Shown here: one piece after another, positions 11,477 through 21,381 of the stretch
Numbering within the stretch: position 1 is the first letter of the stretch
How the letters are laid out: each line of letters opens with the position of its first letter
From: Vermamoeba vermiformis
Lineage: Eukaryota > Tubulinea > Echinamoebida
DNA length: 64,000 bases
Direction of reading: 5' to 3'
Assembly: GCA_045837725.1 (NCBI GenBank)
Contig: JBEWZL010000217.1
Coordinates: 33,823 to 97,822, forward strand
The notes under the pieces: generated by a model
Database searches by the model: none
What the model saw: only the letters and a program-made list of their open reading frames with translations
Told to the model about the DNA's origin: nothing
Made by a program: the position numbers and the translations under genes

Positions 11477-13325
11477 CAACTGACCTGAGTATTCAGAGTA
11501 TTATAATCAAATCTCTTCGTATTATAATGGCTATCATCATTATCATTATTCGTTGGTTTGAGCCAGCTCAATTGTTCCATTCGTTCGCGGTGGATGTCGG
11601 GTTGTGAAGGCAACAACTCCTTGGCGTTAGCAAATCTCTTTTTGCTAGTCAAAGGCTATAATAAATGAATATCGATTAGCGTATATATTAATATTGACGA
11701 TAATTAGCAAAATGAATTTTTTGCAAGTTAGTCTAAGATTCGGATCCAACTAAAACCTCGCTATTACTGTATTACTATATACGTACGGTATCAACCAAAC
11801 TCATAACGTAGCTAGTCGAATTGACTCCTCCTTGTCCCAATACTGCGAGATAAGGCACCTCCACATCGGTGCCGTTGACAGTCATCGACCAAGAGTCAGC
11901 CAAGTCCATTACCGAGAGAAAAGCGCCGTTGTATAGAGTGAAAGTTCCGTACTGTTGAATGGCTGCATTGAAACGAACTGACGGATCTTTATAGAGCCCA
12001 ACGTGCTTGTCGGTAAAGTTCTAAACGGATCGATTAGCGTCATTAAAATGATAAATTTAGGATCATAAATTGCAATATAATTGAAATTAATCAAGAAGTG
12101 CGGTGATTGACCGCTTTTTGGTTAAATTTGTGTAATTCTTTATCCGTCAGCGTTTTGTTTATAGTTCCGCTGAGGCTAATTTTAGAAATTGAAAAATAGC
12201 TAAATTTGCTTTGAATTATTCGAATATGATAGTTAATTATTTACCTTGAACCATTGATTGATAGGCGTTCCATCAATAGCGGTCAATTCTCTGCCATAAT
12301 ACGCAGCAGAATCGAAGCCAGTTAAAATCTTAAAGGAAACTCTTGATATGACTAATATATTAATGAGCGTTAGTCATAAAATTGCGGCAAGGAGATCACG
12401 TACGAGAAGCTGGTGCCAAGTAACACTTCAAAATTCCGTTGTCGTTTACGACTTGAAGACTGAACGGTCTAACGACCACGGCGTTAGAATAGGGACTAGG
12501 GAATGTGTACAATGTATGAGCGTCGTTTAGTTCGCTAAACAAGCTTGCCAAATCTGTTTTTTTAGCAAGATCCATGTTAGACGTGGACGGAGATATTTTC
12601 CAAAAAAGAAATGATTGGTCAGGTTTAAGCCTACTTACCAGCGTGAAAATCATAGTCGTTGGCATAAGCTTTTACGGCAATGGCTGATAACCCGGCATCC
12701 AGATCGACCTAAATTGAAACAATTATTTTCTGGGTTTAATAAAGTCGAATTATTATAACTGTAGGTTTTTGCTTTACGCTTGATCACGATCAAAAGAATC
12801 GGTTCAGAGTTCGCGCTAGATCCCGCGACTGTTTTTTTCGAAATCTGGAACGTGCCGACTAATTATTCATTTACGCCTTATATGCTTGCCTGCATGTTCC
12901 AAGGAGCACCCGAATCTTTGGAGATGTCAGTGAATGCATATAAATCAACCAGCTGCCGTAAACGGGTGATCGTGTCGGCAACTCTGCTGGCCGAGAAAGG
13001 CGTGTTTCGGAAGCAATTCTTGATTCTATTACATTTATATAAATTAGCAATGATTTACAATTAGATTAATTAATCAGGGTTGGCCGTAATGAAATATGAA
13101 AATATAACTCTAATGCGCAACTTAATTTTCTCTCCGTGTTCATTCATTTTCATTATTAGAGTTATTTTTTCAATCATAACAATGTAAATATTAATTAACT
13201 TACGTAGTTACATTTCCGTACCAATTTCCAGTGCCTTGTCGCGGAGGTAGAACGCACGGATCAGCTGCCGACAGAGCGTGCAAGTAGCAGGCCAGAAGAA
13301 GCACAAAAAGGAATGCCAGCTTCAT
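11477..13325 (-). pseudogene. Truncated S41-peptidase paralogue (N-terminal half only)
   Basis: Seven exons (13325-13204, 13025-12890, 12708-12639, 12553-12404, 12351-12245, 12020-11787, 11655-11485) total 990 nt, exactly 330 codons with no frame break. They match exons 1-7 of the neighbouring S41 gene one for one, including shared segments VDLDAGL, LNDAHTLY, ELTAIDG and QPDIHRER. The leader MKLAFLFVLLLACYLHALSA is intact. After the final NTQ the donor-like GTCAGT has no partner exon: the catalytic half is absent. Read-through would add two residues and stop, leaving a 332-residue secreted protein without the serine motif. The intron after exon 2 has a GC donor (CAG|GCAAGC). It could be a pseudogene or a kept non-catalytic secreted domain; the clean frame favours recent truncation or selection. 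Confidence 0.75.
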
Positions 13326-13670
13326 TAAGTTAATGTGCTTGTGATCGTACTTCGAACGTTAATAATAGGAAAGACCTAAACAGAAACACAAAAAATCGTG
13401 CACATCCGGTATTGAAATCTCCGACGAAGTGCAGAACAAAAGGATCGGCTTATTCCGCTTGTGCTGAATTAATTTACGTCGCAGATTCAGGACGATCGTC
13501 AAAAATTTGCGATTCTTAAACAAATTATTTGAGCAAATATTTTTTAATATTATTAATCCTGAAAGCCAAAGCATTTAATAATATTATTAAATTGCTGAAT
13601 ATTTATTAATAATAATCGAGAAGGAATTTCGGAAGGTTGGATGCACACCTTGAAAATAATTGTAATTCAT
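13326..13670. other. Intergenic gap, no gene seen
   Basis: AT-rich sequence between the truncated S41 copy and the NB-ARC relic. The open stretch on the minus strand around 13359-13574 has no recognisable domain and is not counted as a gene. Confidence 0.45.
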
Positions 13671-13815
13671 AATTTAACCTTAGTGATATAATTACCTGCG
13701 TTTTTGTTTGCAATTTATTTTCTCATCTAAAGCTACAATAATAAATTTTGTATGGAGCATTGTGTTACGCTGAAATTTGTTTTCCTGCTTCTGACGCGAA
13801 ATGCAAATGGTAAAC
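13671..13815 (-). pseudogene. Relic of the 3' end of an NB-ARC gene
   Basis: This 145-bp segment aligns, with a few substitutions and short gaps, to 17674-17818, which covers the last codons and 3' flank of the NB-ARC/TPR gene. Both encode SEAGKQISA followed by a stop on the minus strand, then matching AT-rich 3' flank. No other part of the NB-ARC gene is seen near this copy. It is best explained as the remaining end of a former tandem copy that has otherwise been deleted. Confidence 0.75.
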
Positions 13816-13995
13816 AATTTATTAATGCTAATTGACCTAACAAAGAGAACACAACTGCTAAAATGTGGAGCACCATAGAAGATACCGTAATTACGGCGCT
13901 GAGTACGAGCATCGCTAAAATTGCTAATTTTGCTACAGGTGATCTTCGAAACAGAAATTCAAGACCATAATTACGTGATTTTTCCCGAGTTACCA

Positions 13996-15051
13996 ATGAG
14001 ATTCAGAGACTATTTAAAGCTTGTAGGGTAAGCCCTATTTAACTGGAATAATTAATTTAATTTATTAATAATTCAACAGAATTCGAGAGCCCTTAGCGCA
14101 CCCCTCGATAGACAAATATACAATTAATATAGCCGCAAGAGCTTCATATAATCCTTTTGGATTGAAAAAGAAGGGAAAGAAAAAGAAACAATTTTTCGGC
14201 ATAATGCGATCCCGCACTTCTTTCTCAACCGAAGTCAGAGCTCACCAGCGATTAGATCAGTATAAATGCCCTTACATTATTAAGCTGTACGAACATATCA
14301 AGCTGTCGGAGGAAGCGGGGCTTTTAGTGACTCCATTTTGCAACTTGTTTGATTTTAATATTCTGCGGCCGTTTGCAAAACTCATAACTTATCAATTATT
14401 ACAGGTAATTAGCTTTACTAATGTATTTAAGACACTTTACATATATCGGGATAGGCGCTCAAAGTTTGTCACGATAACAAAGTAGTTCATCGCGACATTA
14501 AGCCAGACAACATAGTATGGAAATGGGACGATGATAAGCCTCACATCTACTTGACAGACTTTGGGATCTCGTTAGATTTGGAATACAGGGGTTATGATGC
14601 AGGAATTTTAGGTGGTACTCCTTGTTACATGGCACCTGAAATTTTTTTCATGTATGCTGCAAATGATTTCAAGCCAAGTGATGTTTGGGGTACTGGTCTG
14701 ATCTTGGCTGAAATGGTGGGTTTTTTGGAAATTGATCATTCTAATTATTCTGATTAGCTTCTTAACAAACCACGTATGCTTGAAGAGGATCGAAAATTGA
14801 AAAAGTGGAAGAAACACAAAGAAGAATGGCTCCAAGATGATCCAAAAGCATTCAATCTGTTAACGAAAATGCTCACAGAAGAACCAAGTGAAAGAATACT
14901 AGTTGACGATGCATTGGCTCATTCATACTTTGATGAGGTGAGAGAAAAAGCACAACAGAGTGATAAGAAGAGAAAATATGATTGTATTGATGAAGCGTCT
15001 GTCAATTCACCTTATTGTCAGCAAAAAAAGATCAAAACAAATAAACAGTAA
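13996..15051 (+). CDS. Protein kinase with HRD and DFG but no beta-3 lysine
   Basis: Four exons (13996-14027, 14080-14404, 14455-14715, 14758-15051) give 303 residues. The start is the ATG at 13996, MRFRDYLK. The catalytic loop is VVHRDIKPDNIVWKWD, the metal loop LTDFGISLD and the activation segment ends GTPCYMAPEIF, followed by SDVWGTGLILAEM. The N-lobe is short and unusual: a Lys-rich stretch (KKKGKKKK), then FFGIM where VAIK is expected, so the ATP-anchoring Lys is Met; the helix-C Glu appears in STEVRAHQRL. The C-terminus is basic (DKKRKYD, KKIKTNK), which may direct it to the nucleus. Either another lysine substitutes, as in WNK kinases, or the enzyme is impaired. It is divergent from the S41 genes. 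Confidence 0.85.
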
Positions 15052-15362
15052 GAGATTATATACACAAAACAACACCATTTAAGCAGCGATGCGAATATCT
15101 TAACGCTTGCTGTACTGATTTGATTTCCTTCCCTTACTATATTGAGCTGTTTTCAAAGTATGAGGAAGAAATGCGATGGTATTTATAAAATAATTCGAAC
15201 GCAAATGCAAACTCTATCCATTATGGATAGTAATACACAACCAACAGGACTGCAAGGATGTCATATTAAGTGGTGTATTTGTAAGCTCTTCTGAGAACAA
15301 CAAGATCCGACCAGTCACAGATCTGACGTTAAAAAATAAAATTAGAAATATAATTAACCTAA
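15052..15362. other. Gap between convergent genes, no gene seen
   Basis: The 3' flanks of the kinase gene (plus) and the F-box/ankyrin gene (minus) meet here. It is AT-rich, with an AATAAA-like stretch near 15335 (AAAAATAAAATT). No further feature was recognised. Confidence 0.5.
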
Positions 15363-17474
15363 TTAGTTTTGGATCCAGTACCTGTAGGCATAAAATTTAA
15401 ATACGCGATCCGATGTCTCTTCGAATGGTTCGTGATATCTTCTGCTATAATGTCTCTGATATAAGACCTTTTCTTTTTCAGCCTGACAAATCACGTGATT
15501 GATTTTTGTGCCGGGTCTGTGCCACGTGCCCCAATAATTCGTCATTTCTTCTGCCATATATACCATCTTATAGTGCGTAAACGTTTTAGATGAGCATTTG
15601 ATAATAAACCTGTTATTTTCCATAAAGTCTAAGTTTCCAACGGCATTTAATTGTGAAAATTTGTCCGATCCGGCCGGATTCCTAATTAGGAAATTGATGA
15701 GTATTATGGCGTATCGGGTATACGAATTTATTACCAATCGACAACATTTTCTGCTAAATTGTATTTTTTCCCTGGCTGAATAACGTCAATAATTGCGTTG
15801 ACCGATTGAAGTAATTTTGGATCGGATCTAATTGCTCGTAGTTCATTTTCAGAAAATTGTGCCCCATTCATTAATAACCACTCGATTAATATAGTGCTAT
15901 CATTCTTATTATAATCGAAGCAAGCAAGGCCAAGTATCGTCTCGATCCACGAATATTTTTCACGCCTAAAAAAAGGCGACAACTTTCCATTAATATCTAA
16001 ATAACATATTTAACTATTAATATCAAATTATAATCACATCAATTCTTTTCTTACCAATTTTTTTCTCAAATAGCAAATCGTAAAAATTAGAACGCAAATG
16101 CAAATTCATCTTGCCGCACGCTACAGCCGGAAAATATCCCGCATTTGGATCTAACAGCACCACGCGCGAAATTCTTTCAAAAGATTCATAGTCGCAATTA
16201 TAACATGCTAGATCTAATGGCGTAATCTATAAAACAAAAAAATAAATTTCGGGCTTGGGTACTGGATCCAGTTCGAACTTACACAGAATGACTTGATGAC
16301 ATCGATTTGGTCTATATTATTATCAACGTGCATGGTGCTCGTTAAATCAAACGGAAATTTGTGATAATGCTCCAATAGACCAAAAATAATTTTGTACGGC
16401 TCATTTGCCTACAAAATTTTAACATTAGAGAAGCCTATTTTACAAATAAATTTGATAGTAGATAGACTTTGAGGCACTTACCAAATAAGGAAAGTGGTTT
16501 TTTCCGCCAACGACATCAGGTGTCAATAACAATCGTATGACAAGTGGACTATATTTAGCCATAAAGTTCATGAATACGGGGAATAAATGCATTGATATGA
16601 ATCTGTTGTATTGATGTGGAACCGTTAATAATTCTTGGAAAGCGAGTAATATGTGCCAAATAAAGCTTTGAAACTTGGTCTCGCTCATTATAGCCCATCT
16701 GTCGTTCGGATCCTTAAACTCCTCTTCAACGACCTATAATTAAATTATTATTAGAGGGTCTATATTTAATTAATTTTAATTTACCTGAATAAAATATTGC
16801 AGGATCTCGTCGGCATCAAATTGAATAATTGAAGCCAATTCGTGCCTAGCCTTTCGTCTGCCAAAATCATCGTTCAAAAAATTCTCAAGCACACAAAAAC
16901 GAAGTAGTTTCGTAGTATCGACTTTGAAATTGAAATAAGAAGCCATTAAATTTGGATCGTTGAAGCTGTAAGCCCTCTAAACCAGTTTTTAAGCTTTGAT
17001 AGCATTATTTTCGCTAACATACGAGTTTCAGAGTTTGAGGATACCATTTTAATAATTCTTCTACGACTTTGTGGGTTGGCAGAGACCGGTCAGCTTTGTA
17101 TCTGAAAAAAAAATTAATTTCGCTTGTTTGACGGAGAATGAATCCTTCACGCAATAATAACTAGTAGTGCATTAGTCAAATTAGTCAAATTATTTAAATT
17201 AATTTTCTTACACTGCGAACGTATTTTGAAATGCTCTGTTTTCTGCTCTTTGATCAGCTTGTCTGTACAAATGTTTGCATACGGCTCGTATATTGCAAAA
17301 AATATTTAAAGTACAATAGCTGAATATGATTGAATTCACTTCGTCTGGAAGAGTCAACCAAAGGGCATCCGTTTGGTCTTCATGGTTGTTGTAATTAATC
17401 CGATTCCATCTCTGTATAGTAGGACTAAATGGTTTAAATTTGATATAATTGAACTCTGTGTTTGTATTTAACAT
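15363..17474 (-). CDS. F-box protein with ankyrin-like repeats
   Basis: About eight exons on the minus strand, starting at the ATG at 17474. Residues about 38-75 are an F-box: WLTLPDEVNSIIFSYC then IRAVCKHLYRQAD. Later exons hold ankyrin-like segments, ITPLDLACYNCDYESF and TILGLACFD followed by LIEWLLMNGAQ. The last two exons join as VVDWNPAGSD through an intron near 15680-15740 and end with YRYWIQN and a stop at 15363. F-box proteins are the substrate-binding parts of SCF ubiquitin ligases; the ankyrin region would bind the target. Only two ankyrin units are easily seen, so the rest of the middle is unassigned. A relic of a similar F-box exon occurs near 39.6 kb. Confidence 0.75.
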
Positions 17475-17762
17475 TTTAGCGATTATCAGGAGAACAAAAT
17501 CATTTTTGCCTTGACAAGATCGGGTTCGGAATCAAACTGAAGACCCGGTAGACTATAATTGACGAATATCTCGCCGTTAGTTGAATTTCAGTACCGTTAG
17601 AGTCGATCATCTTATCCGTAGTGATTTGGGACGGACGGGTGGATGCACCGCCTCGAATTTGCTTTGGCCATCATTTAACCTTAGTAATATAATTACCTTC
17701 GTTTTTGTATGCAATTTATTTATAATCAGCTACAATAATAAAAAATTGTGGAGAGCATTGTG
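17475..17762. other. Spacer holding the 3' flank shared with the 13.7-kb relic
   Basis: The stretch 17674-17762 is the 3' flank of the NB-ARC gene and is matched at 13671-13760. The remainder is the promoter side of the F-box/ankyrin gene. No gene was recognised. Confidence 0.55.
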
Positions 17763-20118
17763 TTACGCTGAAATTTGTTTGCCTGCTTCTGACTCAAAAA
17801 TACCAACGGTAAAACGTGAAGCAACTTTGGCGGCAACAATGTACTGGCCTGACGAATTGTGACGCACTGCGCGGCCATCGGAATGAAGGCTAAAGACGTC
17901 GAATATTTCCTCGTTCACGAGCAAATGATACGGGGATTCCTCCAGATCGCGAGTCTTGAATGCTTTTTTCAGCTTTCTAAGCGCGTCTTGTGGAGCCATT
18001 CGTGAAGGATAAATTAATCTCGTAGATTGAGATTTCGGAGATTTGACGTCACAGAGCAGCAAGGCGGCGAGGCATTTGTCGTTATGATTGCGCAAAGAGT
18101 TGAACTTCAGGGCTTCATGGAGCTCTTTGTGCAAATATTCCTCGGCTTCCGTTACGTTGTCCTCGAGCAGGGCAATGGTTCCAAGACAATAGAACGGCTT
18201 GAGATAGGTTTTGACGTATGGAGATCCAGCTGTCGATTCAATTTTCTTGCGTGCATCGTCAAATATTCCGCACTTCATTTGCGCCACGCCGTAGTAATAG
18301 TTGATGACGTCATTGTAGTCCGCGGAGAATTCTTTCAGGTAAGTGCTTGCCAATTTCTCAAAGATGTCAAGAGCCTCTTGAAATTCGCTCTTTTCCAAGC
18401 ACGCCAATCCATCGTAGAACAGCGAGACCAGCGTGAAAAAGTTGTTCGTGCCGAGTTTGTCCGTGCATTCTTTGTGAACAGTTTGGTGATGTGGAAAGTC
18501 GTGAATCACTTTCAATATTCCGCCGTTGACGTCTCCTTCGGTGGCCAAAAGTCCAGCCAATCGTCGCACGACCATTGAATTTGCGTTGTTGTCGAAGATT
18601 CCAATGTTTTCCAGTGCGGTTCTACGAAGTTCTACCAATATTGCTGCAGGCAACTGACGATCGCAAAAGTCCAAAAGATCGTGCAAAATGAATAACTTTG
18701 ACTCGTTGTAGCGATAATTCGTCGTTAAAACGTCCAACCAAGCACTCATCGTTCGCTCAAATTCTTCTGCTGTCATTGACTCTAGCAGGTACTTCGCCAC
18801 TGCATCGTGCTCGATCTCAATGCATTCGTTATTAGGACTCATCTTCAATAATGTCAAGTTGAGTGCCGGTGAAATTAACTCTTTGAAGTCGATCGCCTTG
18901 AAGTCGCTGGAGATTGGCACGAATAAACTTGAGTTGTAGAATAATGACGCCGTGATCATCTTCTTGCTGACTCCGCCAGTCAGCGACAACATCCGCAAGA
19001 TCAGTTGTTGCTTGTAATCGAGCTTGTTGATCATGTTGACAAAATGACACGTGTCAAACTCGAGACCTTCACGCTGCACGTTGAGATATTTCTTTTTGAA
19101 TTCTTCGGGCTTCAAGTTGAACATCTTCATGAACAGCGGCACGGATGAAGTCAACAGAGGATATCCGTGAAATTTCGCAATGATGGGTTTGATCTCGCCG
19201 AGGTTTTTCGAAGACTTTTCGAGCGATAGAACTTCCATAAAGTAGTCTACCACGTCATCGTCAGATTGATTCAGCATGAAATGTGAAGCCGCAAAGCTGT
19301 TCGGCCAAATGAGCTGGTTCAGTGTGGTGGTGTAAAGCACGTGACCGTCAAATTCTGATGGAATGAACTCGCGGTAAAGAGACTCGACGAGTTCTGGTCC
19401 GTGACAGTTATCAAAAACAACGATCACGTTACTCAATCTAGATATTCTTTCACGGATCAAGTCGTAGTCTGTTCGCACCGAGAGTTGCTCGTGCATTGCT
19501 GGTACATCGAGTAACTCCGCTACTTTCATCACGCTGTCGTTCATCGATTTTTCCTTGCAATCGAGCCACAAAATATACTCGTAGTCTGAACTTCGGACAA
19601 ATTTCTGAAAGAAATCTTAGTTCCAAATATAGTAACATTTTTCAAAATGATATTACCTCAGCCAATAGTGACTTTCCTATGCCTTTTTGACCGTGAATAG
19701 CTACGACGTGTGGCGCTGACTGAAGCAAGTTTTTGACGGTCATGATTTTGTCAGAGATCTTGATCAGGGTTCTGTTTGTTTCAGGAACGAATGGATTGAT
19801 ACGCGACGTGAAGCCTCGTTCTATTCTGTCATGAAGCCATCGAGAAACATCTTGACGATCGGTCTGATCCAGGGAGTAGATAAACTGATCCAGCTTGACT
19901 TTGCGACGTGCTAATTCCTCCACCATTAATTCTGAAGGTTCTTTATCATAGGCAATTTGTTCAGGAGACAGATGATTAACAAGCCAATCTCTTGTGATCG
20001 GATCCACGCTGTCAGGTTCACATAGGTGCCCAATATCAGGCCATCTTGGTTCGATACAAATCCTTGCAGCAAGTTGAATCCTTGTTAATTTCGGAAGAGA
20101 CGCGAGTGTAAGGTCCAT
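17763..20118 (-). CDS. NLR/STAND-type protein: death-like fold, NB-ARC, TPR-like repeats
   Basis: Two exons (20118-19657, 19604-17763) give 767 residues. Residues about 1-105 are all-helical with RWPDIGHLCEP and LEELARRKVKLDQF-like spacing (ELARRKVKLDQFIYSL), resembling a death domain. The ATPase follows: P-loop AIHGQKGIGKSLLAEV, Walker B NVIVVFDNCHG, sensor-like LYTTTLNQ, the GxP loop FHGYPLLTSS and an MHD-like IEHDAVAKYL. After this come helical pairs such as YDGLACLEKSEFQEALDIF and CLGTIALLEDNVTEAEEYL, which are TPR-like. STAND ATPases switch between ADP-bound resting and ATP-bound oligomeric states on sensing a ligand, as Apaf-1, CED-4 and plant NLRs do. The NB-ARC and TPR calls are firm; the N-terminal death fold is inferred. 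The second exon alone encodes 614 codons, unusual in this intron-rich window. Confidence 0.88.
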
Positions 20119-21381
20119 ATTAAATTTCTAAAGCTGGGAGGTAATTAGTATTCACGTAGTCGATCTGGTAACGCGTACCTCAGTAAGATCTGCTGTTGTA
20201 TTTCTTCGTTCTCTTTATAACATTAGGACGAATCTTCTTACCAAAAATAGTGCCACATCACGATTGATATCCAAAATGCTTGCTTTATTAGTAGAGAGGT
20301 CTCGCGATTACGGTATGGTTATCAAAGAAAATTCGTAATAAATTAATTTAACTACCTTATCGGCTAGTACAGTCGGATTTAGTTATAATGGGTGCAATGT
20401 TTAAAAAAAAAATGCTCTGCACCACGACGCAGGCGTCCTTATGAAGGGATACTTCTGTTGTGGACAGAAGACCTATCATACTTTATTGTCCGTGGGGTAT
20501 GGACCTGGTCGATAAGCTTCATAGACCACGGATCAATGTTGAAATCGGATCCGCACACCCATTAAGGGCAAATTGAAGCGTACAATGCCCTCTATAATTT
20601 ATTTCTATTCATCACTCAAGCACCTGAGAAAGGCCACTCCTCACGTTTAATTTAGTGGCGGTAGAAGAGATTTTAAATATATTTATGTATATGTCGAGAC
20701 CAGTGCAGTGAACCTATGCTCTTGCCCAGTAATTTTAAATAATTAGAGAGAACGCCGCAATGACTTTCGCGCGTCAATCGGTCAAACTAATTCTCTATTT
20801 GCCTTCAAAGGCGATCTTTTAATACGGAAAATTGTGCTTCGTATTCATAAATTTGTCCGACTGACAATGTGCTCGTCATTTTCGCAGGCAGTTTTGATTC
20901 GCAAGACTTATTGCAATGAGAAGTTTTCATTTAAACGAAAAATTCTCGAAAGAGCGATTGAAAACGAAATATTTAGAGATTTCAAAAGCTTGAAAAGATT
21001 TCAATTTTGCCCATTATAATTAAATCCGACTGTAATAATATTTTTAACTCAATCTAAATAGGTTTGTTGGGTTTGGTTAAATGGATGCGGATTAGCAAAT
21101 GAAATTATTTTCAGGGTTGAATAATTCTTCCAATTTATCGCATAAGATATCATATTATAATATTATATAATTAGCTGATTTAAATTATAAAGGAAATAAT
21201 TGAGCACAAACGTGCAAACCGAGTCCTTGATCTGATCAAGCTAGCACTGGCATCCCATCCATCTTTGCTTGATTAAAGGTGGTGATCGCATTGCACGAAC
21301 AAAATAATTATGATTTAGTGCGCGAAACCAAAACAGTTTAATTTAGCAACTTTATTTCCGAAAATGCATCCACTCGCTAAT
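20119..21381. other. Long intergenic region, no gene recognised
   Basis: About 1.26 kb between the NB-ARC start and the stop of the first SPRY gene. Open stretches are short. An inverted repeat TCCGTGG / CCACGGA near 20489-20531 could form a weak hairpin, but no snRNA or tRNA motif was recognised. Confidence 0.5.

Noticed and set aside
18027-18578. Plus-strand 183-codon frame inside the NB-ARC gene
   Set aside because: It is the antisense of the long NB-ARC/TPR exon; its composition is that of a mirror frame.
20400-20770. Possible snRNA or structured RNA between the NB-ARC and SPRY genes
   Set aside because: One weak inverted repeat (TCCGTGG/CCACGGA) is present, but no U1-U6 landmark sequence or Sm site in context was found.
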